Positions 1 through 8,290 are shown, counted from the first letter of the stretch. The stretch is 64,000 nt of DNA from Candidatus Zixiibacteriota bacterium (GCA_022571985.1 JACZWU010000002.1:479673-543672), one strand, 5' to 3'. A program made the numbers and translations. The notes: generated from the sequence alone by a model not told the origin.

Positions 1-2
1 CG

Positions 3-848
3 GTAGTTGTGGCCGAAGGGGAAATCAATTTTTCCAGCCGGGGTCTGTTGCCGTTTTCAAGAAAAGAGAATGCCACTCCCAAGGATCTTAGCAGAGCCTT
101 TGCCAGAGCCGCAGGGGATAAGAACGTAAAAGGAATAGTTTTCAGAGTCAATTCACCCGGCGGATTTGTAATTCCCGGCGAAGAGATTTTTCATGCGGCA
201 GATAAGGCCTCACGCCAGAAACCGCTGATTATATCAATGGCCAATCTGGCGGCCTCGGGGGGGTACTACATCGCTATGTCGGGCGACAGAATATTTGCCG
301 ATGCCGGCACCATAACCGGTTCAATAGGCATATATGGCGGCAAGTTGAATCTTAAAAAGCTCTATGAGAAAATCGAACTGAAAAAAGAGCTTTACTCCAG
401 AGGCAAGTTTTCGGGAATGATGAGTTCTATGCGGCCATTCACCCCAGATGAAAGAAAAAAGCAGATGTCTCACATTCAAGAGTTCTATGACTATTTCGTT
501 GAATTGGTTGCCGAAAATAGAAAGCTGTCTCCGGATTCGATTGACAATCTGGCTCGCGGCAGAGTCTGGACAGGTCAGGAAGCTCGTGCTATCGGTCTAG
601 TTGATGAGATAGGCGGTCTCAGAAAGGCGATAGCCTTTACAGCAGAAAAATTAAATCTGAAAGACTATCGGGTTGAATTTTATCCTGAAAAACGTCCTTT
701 ATTTCTTCTGCCCGGCAGCCGTTTCCTGAGCTCTGTAAGTTCGTTTTTTGGTCTGGGACAATCTCAGAATGACAACAGCGACAGTGATTTTCAGATTGAA
801 GAAAACGGGATTTTAGCCAGAATGCCGTTTGATATCATTATCGAGTAG
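3..848 (+). CDS. sppA: Signal peptide peptidase SppA, S49 family (5' partial)
   Basis: Serine protease of family S49, which degrades signal peptides and other membrane-embedded peptides after export. The catalytic serine is visible in 'NLAASGGYY' (about residue 83 of the listed ORF). The likely general-base lysine lies about 50 residues later in 'YSRGKFSG', the spacing seen in short bacterial SppA. 'FRVNSPGG' is the usual oxyanion-region motif. The frame stays open upstream of the GTG used by the ORF track and reads VVVAEGEI, the normal core beta strand, so the gene begins outside the window and the N-terminal membrane segment is missing here. About 120 bases without a recognisable element separate it from the next gene. 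The family call is firm. Confidence 0.9.
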   Translation, partial: VVVAEGEINFSSRGLLPFSRKENATPKDLSRAFARAAGDKNVKGIVFRVNSPGGFVIPGEEIFHAADKASRQKPLIISMANLAASGGYYIAMSGDRIFADAGTITGSIGIYGGKLNLKKLYEKIELKKELYSRGKFSGMMSSMRPFTPDERKKQMSHIQEFYDYFVELVAENRKLSPDSIDNLARGRVWTGQEARAIGLVDEIGGLRKAIAFTAEKLNLKDYRVEFYPEKRPLFLLPGSRFLSSVSSFFGLGQSQNDNSDSDFQIEENGILARMPFDIIIE

Positions 849-982
849 TTGCTTCCGGCAATTTCAAAAGCTATCATAAACAAGTAATACGGGAGTGCGG
901 TTCTCCATCAAATTGCTTGAGAACGTTATTTCTAGTAACTATTTTCGATGAATATAATTTGTAACTGCCTGTGGAGGGAATA

Positions 983-2632
983 ATGCCTACTGCCGCCCAA
1001 GTGATGGTCAAAGCTTTAGAGAATGAAAATGTAAAATATATTTTTGGTCTACCCGGTGAAGAAAATATTGATTTTATGGAAGCTGTCCGCAATTCTAATA
1101 TTCAATTTATTTTAACCCGTCATGAGCAGGGCGCCGGATTCATGGCCGATATCTATGGACGACTGACCGGTAAGGCCGGAGTTTGTCTGGCCACACTGGG
1201 GCCGGGTGCGACCAATTTATTTACGCCGGTTGCCGATGCCAATCTCGACCGGGCGCCGCTGGTCGCCATCACCGGGCAGTCGGGCACAGCTCAGATGCAC
1301 AAAGAGTCGCATCAGTATATTGATATAGTGTCAATGTTTAAGCCGATCACTAAATGGAATACCCGTATCAGTCAGGCCGATATTGTAGCAGAAGCAGTCC
1401 GCAAAGCCTTTAAGACAGCCGAATCTGAAAAACCGGGGGCGACCCATCTGGAACTCCCCGAAGATATCGCCGAGCAGGAATGCCAGAAGCCGGAGTATTT
1501 TGAAGTCCGCAAAGTCCGCCGGCCGGCGCCTGATTATAAAGCTGTTAAAATGGCTATGGATTTAATCAAAAAGGCTAAAAGGCCTCTGATACTGGCCGGC
1601 AACGGCACTCTGCGAAAACGTGCCACCAAGCAGCTTCGCAAGTTCTTAGAGAGCACAGGAATCGGTACCTGCAATACTTTTATGGGCAAAGGAGCCGCCG
1701 GCTACAAATATGATAACAATCTCTTTACCATCGGGCTGCAGTCACGCGACCATGTTACCTTCGCGTTCGAAGAAGCAGATTTGATTATTGCTATCGGTTA
1801 TGACATTGTCGAATATTCGCCGCGTTTCTGGAATCCGGATGGCAAAAAAAGAATTATCCATATCGATTTTGATCAGGCCGAAGTCGACTACTGGTACCAT
1901 CCCGAAGTTGAACTGGTCGGCGATATTGCTTCGACACTCTGGGAGCTGAATGAAAAAATTGATGACAGTTTCCCTAAAGGTAAGGGCGAGTTTATCAAAA
2001 AGCACCGCGCCAATATCTTAAAAGATTTAGAAGAGCATGCTGACAGCACAGATTTTCCGGTCAAGCCTCAGAAAATAATTCATGATATTCGGGCGGTACT
2101 TGATGACCATGATATTCTGCTTTCCGATGTAGGCGCCCACAAAATGTGGATTGCCCGCATGTACATAGCCAACGAGCCGAATACCTGTCTTATTTCCAAC
2201 GGCTTCGCTACTATGGGTATCGCGCTGCCGGGTGGGATCGCAGCTAAACTTGTTTATCCGGACCGCAAAGTTATGACCGTCTCGGGCGACGGTGGTTTTA
2301 TGATGAACGCTCAGGAACTGGAAACAGCAGTGCGTCTGAAGACTCCGACTGTCAATATGATCTGGACCGACGGTACTTTTGGTCTTATCGAATGGAAACA
2401 GATAAACAAATATGGCCATGCTTTCGGCACAGAATTCAATAATCCCGACTGGGTACAGTTCGCCGAAAGTTTCGGCGCGGTTGGCATGAAAGTAAACAAG
2501 GGTGATAATCTTCAGGAAATTTTAAAAGAAGCTTTTGCTTTTAATAAGCCGGTAGTGATTGACTGCCCGGTGGATTATTCTGAAAATATGAAGCTGACCG
2601 AACGGCTGGGGCAACTTGTTTGTCCGCTGTAG
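983..2632 (+). CDS. alsS: Acetolactate synthase-like ThDP-dependent enzyme (catabolic AlsS type)
   Basis: Predicted to condense two pyruvates to acetolactate using thiamine diphosphate. The activating glutamate is in 'LTRHEQGAGFMAD', and the ThDP/Mg motif runs from 'GDGGFMMNAQELETAV' to the following 'WTDGTFGLIEWKQ'. The C-terminal 'PVVIDCPVDYSENMKL' resembles Bacillus AlsS more than biosynthetic IlvB, and no ilvN regulatory-subunit gene lies nearby. The ORF track starts at a GTG (971). The ATG at 983 is preferred because GGAGGG sits four bases upstream, leaving 549 residues. An aldehyde dehydrogenase follows after 37 bases with its own ribosome site, so the two probably form an operon. Other pyruvate-oxidase-family activities cannot be excluded from sequence alone. 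Confidence 0.82.
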   Translation: MPTAAQVMVKALENENVKYIFGLPGEENIDFMEAVRNSNIQFILTRHEQGAGFMADIYGRLTGKAGVCLATLGPGATNLFTPVADANLDRAPLVAITGQSGTAQMHKESHQYIDIVSMFKPITKWNTRISQADIVAEAVRKAFKTAESEKPGATHLELPEDIAEQECQKPEYFEVRKVRRPAPDYKAVKMAMDLIKKAKRPLILAGNGTLRKRATKQLRKFLESTGIGTCNTFMGKGAAGYKYDNNLFTIGLQSRDHVTFAFEEADLIIAIGYDIVEYSPRFWNPDGKKRIIHIDFDQAEVDYWYHPEVELVGDIASTLWELNEKIDDSFPKGKGEFIKKHRANILKDLEEHADSTDFPVKPQKIIHDIRAVLDDHDILLSDVGAHKMWIARMYIANEPNTCLISNGFATMGIALPGGIAAKLVYPDRKVMTVSGDGGFMMNAQELETAVRLKTPTVNMIWTDGTFGLIEWKQINKYGHAFGTEFNNPDWVQFAESFGAVGMKVNKGDNLQEILKEAFAFNKPVVIDCPVDYSENMKLTERLGQLVCPL

Positions 2633-2669
2633 CATGCATAAGATTAGAGAAATAAGAGGAGCAGCATAG

Positions 2670-4094
2670 ATGGCCAGGCATTATAAAATTTACTTAGGCG
2701 GCAAGTGGGTTGACCGTAAAGAAAAAATAGAAGTCAGATCACCCTACGACGGCAAAGTGGCCGGTACGGTGGCGATGGCTTCCAAGGCTGATTTTACCAA
2801 AGCGATTGATATTGCCGAGAAAGCCTTTGAAAAAACCAGACAGCTGCCATCGTATGTGCGCGAAGAAGCCTGTCTGGCGGTGTCTGAGGGATTAAGAAAA
2901 AACAGCAACAAGTTTGCCAGGATGATGTCTCTTGAGATCGGCAAAGCTCTGAAAGATTCCGAAGTTGAAGTATTCCGGGCGGTGCAGGTTTTTAAGATAG
3001 CTGCCGAAGAAGCCAAGCGGGTTGGTGGTGAGATTATGGATTTTGATTCTATTCCCGGCAACGAAAAACGGCTGGGGCTTATCCGCCGTTTTCCTATCGG
3101 AGTGCTTTCGGGAATTGCGCCTTTCAATTTTCCGCTTAATTTGGTAGCGCACAAAGTTGCCCCGGCCATGGCCTCGGGTAACTGCATGATATTGAAACCA
3201 GCCCCGACTACTCCCATCATTGCCATGATGTTGGCTGAGCTGATTGACAAGACCGATTATCCCAAAGGCGCCATTTCGTTTATACTGGGCAGCAACGAAA
3301 ACGCCGAGCCGCTAATCAAAGACGAGCGCATCAAGCTGATAACTTTTACCGGTTCAGACAAAGTCGGCTGGTGGATTAAAGATAATTCGGGCAAAAAGCG
3401 TGTCGTACTGGAATTAGGCGGCAACGCCGGACTGGCCATAGCAGATGACGCCGATCTGGACTACGCTGCCCTACGGGCTGTCAAAGGCTCGTTCGGGCAA
3501 GCCGGGCAGTCGTGTATCTCTGTTCAAAGAATTTTTGTGCAGGAAAAAGTTTACGACAAGTTCTTAAAAAACTTCGTAGCCAGAACAAAAAAACTAAAAC
3601 TCGGCAATCCTCTGAGCAAGACCACCGATATCGGCACCCTGGTAAATGCTCAGGCGGTAAAGAACACTCAAGCGTTAGTCGATGAAGCAAAAAAACAAGG
3701 CGCCAAAGTTTTGACCGGCGGCAAAGGCAAAGGAACATTCTTTGAACCGACTATAATCACCAATGTGAAATCATCGATGGGCGTCTGCTCCAAAGAAGCG
3801 TTTGCGCCGCTGGTGACTGTCGAAAAATACAAAACATTCACAGAGGCCGTAAGTAAGATAAACGATTCGCAGTTCGGCCTTCAGGCCGGTATTTTCACCA
3901 ACAGACTCGACGATGTCTTTTATGCTTTCAACAATGTCGAAGCCGGCGGGATTGTCATAAACGATGTGCCCACTTTTCGGGCCGATCAGCAGCCCTTTGG
4001 CGGCTTAAAAGATTCCGGTATCGGCCGCGAGGGAATTCGATATACTATTGAAGACTATACCGAGATAAAAGTGCTGTCGTTAAACCTGAGATAG
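2670..4094 (+). CDS. NAD(P)-dependent aldehyde dehydrogenase
   Basis: Soluble ALDH-superfamily enzyme of 474 residues, the usual length. The catalytic cysteine is in 'FGQAGQSCISVQRIFV', the general-base glutamate in 'VVLELGGNAG', and the cofactor-loop asparagine in 'GIAPFNFPLNLVAHKVAP'. The C-terminal 'FGGLKDSGIGREG' is standard. Overall it resembles the lactaldehyde / non-phosphorylating glyceraldehyde-3-phosphate dehydrogenase branch, but the substrate is not readable. The start ATG is preceded by AGAGGAG. It lies 37 bases behind the AlsS-like gene, which suggests the two act on related C2-C4 aldehyde or keto compounds; that link is inference. Confidence 0.87.
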   Translation: MARHYKIYLGGKWVDRKEKIEVRSPYDGKVAGTVAMASKADFTKAIDIAEKAFEKTRQLPSYVREEACLAVSEGLRKNSNKFARMMSLEIGKALKDSEVEVFRAVQVFKIAAEEAKRVGGEIMDFDSIPGNEKRLGLIRRFPIGVLSGIAPFNFPLNLVAHKVAPAMASGNCMILKPAPTTPIIAMMLAELIDKTDYPKGAISFILGSNENAEPLIKDERIKLITFTGSDKVGWWIKDNSGKKRVVLELGGNAGLAIADDADLDYAALRAVKGSFGQAGQSCISVQRIFVQEKVYDKFLKNFVARTKKLKLGNPLSKTTDIGTLVNAQAVKNTQALVDEAKKQGAKVLTGGKGKGTFFEPTIITNVKSSMGVCSKEAFAPLVTVEKYKTFTEAVSKINDSQFGLQAGIFTNRLDDVFYAFNNVEAGGIVINDVPTFRADQQPFGGLKDSGIGREGIRYTIEDYTEIKVLSLNLR

Positions 4095-4117
4095 GTGACA
4101 TCGTCACGCTCTTTTTG
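4095..4117 (+). terminator. Weak hairpin plus T5 after the ALDH gene
   Basis: Immediately after the ALDH stop codon, GTGAC-ATC-GTCAC forms a 5-bp stem, followed after four bases by TTTTT. An alternative stem ACGCT/AGCGT flanks the T run. The stem is short, so this is a possible weak terminator or attenuator only. Confidence 0.28.
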
Positions 4118-4153
4118 TTAGCGTAAGGTTAGAGGAGTTTTGACAAAATTGCC

Positions 4154-4678
4154 ATGAAAATTCTAGTTCGCACTATTGTATTTACAATATTAGTTCCCGG
4201 TACTGTCGGCGGCTGGGCGCCTTACTGGATTGCGCACTCCGGGCTTGATGGACTGCTGCTGGGTAAAGCGATGAGTTCGCTGGTGACAGATATAGTCGGC
4301 CTGTTTTTTACGGCTATTGGTGCTTTAATTTATCTCTGGTGTGCTTATGATTTTGTTTTTATCGGGCGGGGCACTCCGGCGCCTTTTGCTCCACCCAAAA
4401 CTCTGGTCATCCGCGGACTTTATAAACTTGTCAGAAACCCGATGTATATCGGCATTCTACTGGCTATAATCGGACAGGGTTTTATCTATGGTTCACCGCT
4501 TTTATTTCTTTACGCAATGCTGGTGTTTATCATGTTTCATTCTTTTATAGTCTTGTATGAAGAACCAATTTTGAGAAAGATGTTCGGCTATGACTATCTG
4601 GCCTACGGCAAACAGGCCAATCGCTGGCTGCCGACTTGCTGTAAAGATTGTCAGGATTCGGATTGCTGCGAAGAATGA
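4154..4678 (+). CDS. Isoprenylcysteine carboxyl methyltransferase-like membrane protein (PEMT/ICMT family)
   Basis: Integral membrane methyltransferase-like protein of 174 residues with about four hydrophobic segments. The family signature 'RGLYKLVRNPMYIGILL' (about residues 90-106) contains the RNPMY element that binds the SAM carboxylate. The C-terminal 'YEEPILRKMFGYDYLAYGK' holds the paired glutamates and the Y..Y pattern of the family. The prokaryotic substrate is unknown; lipids or small thiols are both possible. Unusually, the protein ends in a cysteine-rich tail, 'CCKDCQDSDCC', which is not part of the family domain and could bind metal. The stop codon overlaps the start of the downstream Rid gene (ATGA), so the two are probably translationally coupled. 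Confidence 0.8.
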   Translation: MKILVRTIVFTILVPGTVGGWAPYWIAHSGLDGLLLGKAMSSLVTDIVGLFFTAIGALIYLWCAYDFVFIGRGTPAPFAPPKTLVIRGLYKLVRNPMYIGILLAIIGQGFIYGSPLLFLYAMLVFIMFHSFIVLYEEPILRKMFGYDYLAYGKQANRWLPTCCKDCQDSDCCEE

Positions 4679-5061
4679 AAAGAGTGTCTTCCGGCTCCCC
4701 CTACGAAAAAAATATCGGCTTCTCACGCGCTGTCCGTATCGGTAATATCATTGCTGTCTCAGGCACCGGGCCGATTGCGGCCGATGGCTCTACCGCTTCA
4801 GCCGGCGATGCCTACGCTCAGGCCAGACGATGCCTTGAAATTATCGCAACAGCAATCAAAGCGGCCGGCGGAAAACTTGAAAATGTTTTCAGAACCCGCA
4901 TGTATATTACAGACGCTTCGAATCAGGATAAAGTCGGCCGGGCGCATGGCGAATATTTTGGCGAGATAAAACCTGCCTCTACGATGGTGGTGGTTAAAGC
5001 TTTGGTGCGCGATGACTGGCTGGTTGAAATAGAAGCCGACTGCTACGCCGGAGACGAGTAG
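4675..5061 (+). CDS. Rid (YjgF/YER057c/UK114) family protein lacking the canonical arginine
   Basis: Small soluble Rid-fold protein, normally a homotrimer. The ORF track begins at a TTG at 4648, inside the upstream gene. The ATG at 4675 overlaps the upstream TGA and gives the standard 128-residue length, starting 'MKRVSSGSPYEKNIGFSR'. In true RidA imine deaminases an arginine sits in the 'F.PARS' segment; here the matching segment reads 'IKPASTMVVVKAL', with no arginine at that position. It therefore belongs to one of the other Rid subfamilies, whose substrates are poorly known. Coupling to the ICMT-like gene suggests a shared role, but none can be named. Confidence 0.82.
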   Translation: MKRVSSGSPYEKNIGFSRAVRIGNIIAVSGTGPIAADGSTASAGDAYAQARRCLEIIATAIKAAGGKLENVFRTRMYITDASNQDKVGRAHGEYFGEIKPASTMVVVKALVRDDWLVEIEADCYAGDE

Positions 5062-5106
5062 TAACTCAGGAGACATTTTGCTGTGGCTGAATTAGTCCCA
5101 AATTCC

Positions 5107-5490
5107 TTAATCTTGATGCAATCGCACCGGGCTGCCATTTAAAAAATCAGCTAATTGATTTATTCTATGCCCTTTACGAATGAGTTCAGTTAAAGACAGA
5201 TCTTTCCGGGCATGCCATCTCTCGTAAGACCGCGGATGTTTGCTGCTTATTTGGGTAATATGCAAGACTTTGGTGTTTAGCCGAATTTCGCTTTCTAAAC
5301 AAATATTATTGTTATCAATCAGAATAGACTCGATAATGTCTTTGCAGAGCTGTGCGGTATTCATTATGTCTGCCATGGTAATTTGCGGATATAAGGCTAT
5401 GACCTGTTTATAGGTAGATCCGCGGCTTAAGAGATTCAGTATGTCAAGGACCGACACCCCGGTGTCCCTAATCAGGATTGACTTTTCCAT
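5107..5490 (-). CDS. DUF433-like domain protein with C-terminal Myb/SANT-like helix-turn-helix
   Basis: A 127-residue protein. The N-terminal half ('TGVSVLDILNLLSRGSTYKQ' followed by 'YPQITMADI') matches the DUF433 pattern of an 'RV.V..il..la.G.t..ei...yP.lt..di' helical DNA-binding fold, found in some antitoxins. The C-terminal half, 'YERWHARKDLSLTELIRKGH' then 'RINQLADFLNGSP', resembles the Myb/SANT-type 'W...ED..L..l...G.si..iA..l.R.p' helix-turn-helix. A GAGGGG ribosome site six bases before the ATG supports translation. It is divergent from nfo across a 138-base gap. No toxin gene is adjacent, so a stand-alone regulator is the better guess. Confidence 0.6.
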   Translation of the reverse strand: MEKSILIRDTGVSVLDILNLLSRGSTYKQVIALYPQITMADIMNTAQLCKDIIESILIDNNNICLESEIRLNTKVLHITQISSKHPRSYERWHARKDLSLTELIRKGHRINQLADFLNGSPVRLHQD

Positions 5491-5531
5491 AAATTCCCCT
5501 CACTTTGCTTACAGTCGCAATAAAAGGGGTG

Positions 5532-5550
5532 GACTGTCAGCGACTGTCAG
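5532..5550. repeat. Tandem direct repeat in the DUF433/nfo divergent intergenic region
   Basis: GACTGTCAGC is followed directly by GACTGTCAGT, a tandem pair with ten-base (one helical turn) spacing. It sits between the divergent DUF433-like regulator and nfo. That spacing would suit two protein-binding half-sites on one DNA face, perhaps autoregulation by the DUF433-like protein. No binding protein can be proven. Confidence 0.35.
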
Positions 5551-5628
5551 TTTAAATTGAGAGATATTTAAAAGTGAGATTGATAAAATTTGAGCAAAGT
5601 CAGATGATTCTGCAAAGGAAATAATTAA

Positions 5629-6477
5629 ATGCAATTTGGAGCACACGAATCGATTGCCGGAGGGATTTTTAACGCCATCGAACGCGGGCAGACGGCCACC
5701 TGCGACACCATTCAGATGTTTAACAAATCCAACAGTCAATGGCGGGCCAAAAAAATTGAGCAAGCTGAGCTTGACAAATATTTCGAAAAAATAAAAGAGA
5801 CCAGCGTGACTGTTGCGACCTCGCACAGCAGCTATCTGATAAATATTGCCTCGCCAGTCAAAGAGCTCAATGAAAAATCATACAATGCGCTCAAAGAAGA
5901 GATGGAGCGCTGCCAGATGCTCGAGATCCCCAATCTGGTTATGCACCCGGGTTCGCATGTCGGCACCGGCGAAGAGGCCGGTATCAAACGAATTATCAAA
6001 AACTTAAACAAGTTATTCAAAGAGCTCAAAAATAATAATGTCTGTCTGTTACTTGAAACAACCGCCGGGCAGGGGAGTAATCTGGGTTATACCTTTGAGC
6101 AGATTGGCGAGATGATTGACGGCGTCAAAATTCAGGACCATATCGGAGTCTGTCTTGATACCTGCCATATTTTTGCGGCCGGATATCCTATCAGCGACCC
6201 CAAAGAATATAAAAAGACGATGAAAAAGTTCGACGATATTATCGGTATAGACAAACTTAAGATTATACATATGAACGATTCCAAAAAAGAGTTCGGTTCC
6301 AGACGCGACCGCCACGAGCATATTGGCAAAGGGCATATCGGCATTGAAGCTTTTCGCAATATCGTCAATGACAAACGCTTAAAAAAGATACCGATGATAC
6401 TCGAAACTCCTAAAGAAGAAGAACTAAAAGAAGATATCGAGAATTTGAAAGTACTACGGAGTTTAGTGAAGAAGTAA
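5629..6477 (+). CDS. nfo: Endonuclease IV (AP endonuclease)
   Basis: Zinc-dependent AP endonuclease that nicks 5' of abasic sites in base-excision repair. The 282-residue length is normal. Family motifs are in order: 'GAHESIAGG' at the N-terminus, 'VMHPGSHVGTGEE', 'LLLETTAGQGSNLG', 'GVCLDTCHIFAAGY', 'IIHMNDSKKEFGSRRDRH' with 'EHIGKGHIG', and 'PMILETPKE' near the end. These supply the His/Asp/Glu ligands of the trinuclear zinc site. AAGGA lies about ten bases before the ATG. The following gene begins 13 bases after the stop and may be co-transcribed. Endonuclease III (nth) is elsewhere in the window, so both repair steps are present. Confidence 0.95.
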   Translation: MQFGAHESIAGGIFNAIERGQTATCDTIQMFNKSNSQWRAKKIEQAELDKYFEKIKETSVTVATSHSSYLINIASPVKELNEKSYNALKEEMERCQMLEIPNLVMHPGSHVGTGEEAGIKRIIKNLNKLFKELKNNNVCLLLETTAGQGSNLGYTFEQIGEMIDGVKIQDHIGVCLDTCHIFAAGYPISDPKEYKKTMKKFDDIIGIDKLKIIHMNDSKKEFGSRRDRHEHIGKGHIGIEAFRNIVNDKRLKKIPMILETPKEEELKEDIENLKVLRSLVKK

Positions 6478-6490
6478 GAATGGTGAGGAT

Positions 6491-7072
6491 TTGAAAAGTT
6501 CAACAGAATTAAAACCTTCATCTATATCATTAGTCGGTTGGTTTTTGGTAATGGTTGCGGCTTTGACTATTTTGAGCAGCGCAGCCAGTTTGCTTAAAAT
6601 GAACTACAGTTCTACTGAAAGCGTCGAAATAAGAAAACCGTTTGGAAAGTCTACTCTGGTTGGACGAAAGATTAATTTTAGTTTTATGCTTCAGTCACAT
6701 GTGACTCCCTTGAATATCTTCAATATTTTGTCTGGCGTTGCCCTGTTGTTTGGAAGTATTAATTTTTTAAAGTTAAAAAGCTGGGCACGTCTTATGCTCG
6801 AAATATTAGCTTGGATATATATGGCAGAAATGATTGTGTTGTTTGTTTTGGTAAAAGTGTTTGGAATCCAGGAAATCTATTTCGTTCCTCAATTCATTGA
6901 AGACGAGAGAGCAAATAGTGGTGTCAAGACAATGGTTACAGTCATTTTTGTTGTTTCTGGAATTGCCTACGTTGTAATAACAGGATTCGTATTGAAGCAT
7001 TTAAGAGGAGGCACAATTCGAAGCTGGATGAAATCACCAGCCGAGCCTATTGTGGAAATAGAGCAATCTTAG
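6491..7072 (+). CDS. Hypothetical four-helix membrane protein
   Basis: Not recognised. It is a 193-residue protein with four predicted membrane segments at about residues 12-34, 73-95, 99-122 and 147-170, and a roughly 35-residue polar loop between the first two. The start is a TTG; GGTGAGGA directly upstream is a plausible ribosome site and no better start exists. The lone 'KKFGI'-type linkers give no functional clue. It follows nfo by 13 bases and precedes the YchF-like gene by 38 bases, so it may ride in the same transcript. Codon use is AT-richer than its neighbours. Confidence 0.62.
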   Translation: MKSSTELKPSSISLVGWFLVMVAALTILSSAASLLKMNYSSTESVEIRKPFGKSTLVGRKINFSFMLQSHVTPLNIFNILSGVALLFGSINFLKLKSWARLMLEILAWIYMAEMIVLFVLVKVFGIQEIYFVPQFIEDERANSGVKTMVTVIFVVSGIAYVVITGFVLKHLRGGTIRSWMKSPAEPIVEIEQS

Positions 7073-7110
7073 CTTGCTTAAAAGAGTCTTAATTCCTACC
7101 ATATCCCCCT

Positions 7111-8163
7111 ATGAAACTTGGTATAATTGGAAAACCTCAGAGCGGTAAAACAACCGTATTCAACGCCGCCTGTCAGATGCAGGTAGCTGTCGGCGATTAC
7201 TCACAAGCTGTACATCGTTCAATAATAAAAGTTCCGGATAAGCGCGTAATTGAACTGGCTGAATTAGTTAACCCCAAAAAACTGACCTATGCCGAAATGG
7301 AGATTCTGGACGCGCCCGGTTTTTCCGGTAAAGGCAAAGAAGCGGCCGGTATAGAAATATCAGAAGATTTAAAAAAGATGGAAGCGTTGATGGCTGTCAT
7401 CGATGGCTTTTCGCCGGATTGTAACCCAGAAAAAGATATTCAGGACTTAATTGATGAAATGATAATCCATGACCAGACGGTGGTAGAGTCCAATATCATA
7501 AAAAAAGAAAAGAAGATGAAGCAGGTCGGCGACAAGACTGTCATCACAGAAATTAATCTGCTGAAGCGCTGCTTAGAGCAACTCGAAGGCGAAAAACCGC
7601 TGATTGAAATGGATTTAAGCGATGACGAATTGAAACTTATTCGCGGCTATCTGTTTATGTCGCTTAAACCGATGCTGATAGTGCTGAATATCGCAGAAGA
7701 TGATATCCCTAAAAGCGATGAAATTTATGCCGGTCTGAGTAAATTCGTGTCCGATTCCAAGCGGGAATTGGCTGTCATGTGCGGCAAAATCGAAATGGAA
7801 CTGGTCGGGCTTGAAGAAGAAGAGCTAAAGGAATTCTTGAAAGATTTAGGAATTACCACCTCTGCGGTCGATATAGTAATTCAAAAAGGGTACAAGCTTC
7901 TGGGTTTGATGTCATTTTTGACCGCCGGAGAGCCGGAAGTCCGCGCCTGGACAATCAAGAAAGGCACCAACGCCCAAAAAGCAGCCGGTGTGATACACTC
8001 CGATATTGAGCGGGGTTTTATCCGGGCCGAAGTTACTTCATACAATGATTACATCGAGCACAAAACCCCGGCCGCACTCAAAGCTGCCGGTAAACAGCGA
8101 TTAGAGGGCAAAGAATACCGGGTCAAAGACGGCGATGTAATTTTGTTTCGTTTTAATGTTTAG
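7111..8163 (+). CDS. YchF/Obg-like P-loop NTPase with divergent switch motifs (DUF933/TGS C-terminus)
   Basis: Relative of the universal ribosome-associated ATPase YchF/OLA1, 350 residues. The P-loop reads 'GIIGKPQSGKTTVFNAA' instead of the usual 'G.PN.GKST'. The G3 motif is 'DAPGFSGKGKEA' rather than 'D.AGLV.GA..G'. The 'LNIAED' motif keeps the N..E pattern that makes YchF prefer ATP. The C-terminus 'SFLTAGEPEVRAWTIKKGTN' with 'IHSDIERGFIRAEV' is the DUF933/TGS-like domain. The central region carries the expected helical insertion. This looks like a second, divergent YchF lineage rather than the standard orthologue; the exact role is unknown. It is followed by a repeat and then lon. Confidence 0.8.
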   Translation: MKLGIIGKPQSGKTTVFNAACQMQVAVGDYSQAVHRSIIKVPDKRVIELAELVNPKKLTYAEMEILDAPGFSGKGKEAAGIEISEDLKKMEALMAVIDGFSPDCNPEKDIQDLIDEMIIHDQTVVESNIIKKEKKMKQVGDKTVITEINLLKRCLEQLEGEKPLIEMDLSDDELKLIRGYLFMSLKPMLIVLNIAEDDIPKSDEIYAGLSKFVSDSKRELAVMCGKIEMELVGLEEEELKEFLKDLGITTSAVDIVIQKGYKLLGLMSFLTAGEPEVRAWTIKKGTNAQKAAGVIHSDIERGFIRAEVTSYNDYIEHKTPAALKAAGKQRLEGKEYRVKDGDVILFRFNV

Positions 8164-8220
8164 TTCTGAAATCTATTTTCGTAGATTTTTGTCCTTATGA
8201 AACCTTTATAGTGCGGACCT

Positions 8221-8290
8221 GTTCAAAAAATGAACATCTCTGCCGATAATGGGAGTATGTAGCATCCTTCGACTACGCTCAGGATGACGA
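8221..8290. repeat. Short dispersed repeat (CCTTCGACTACGCTCAGGATGAC) upstream of lon
   Basis: The 28 bases from 8263 contain CCTTCGACTACGCTCAGGATGACG, one copy of the TTCGAC-N3-CTCAGG-RTGAC element seen in at least six other places in this window. Just upstream, GTTCA-AAAAA-TGAAC (8221-8235) forms a small inverted repeat. The repeat ends only about 25 bases before the lon start, inside the likely leader of that gene. Confidence 0.6.

Noticed and set aside
5107-5490. Toxin-antitoxin module based on the DUF433-like protein
   Set aside because: No PIN, DUF5615 or other toxin-sized gene is adjacent on either side.
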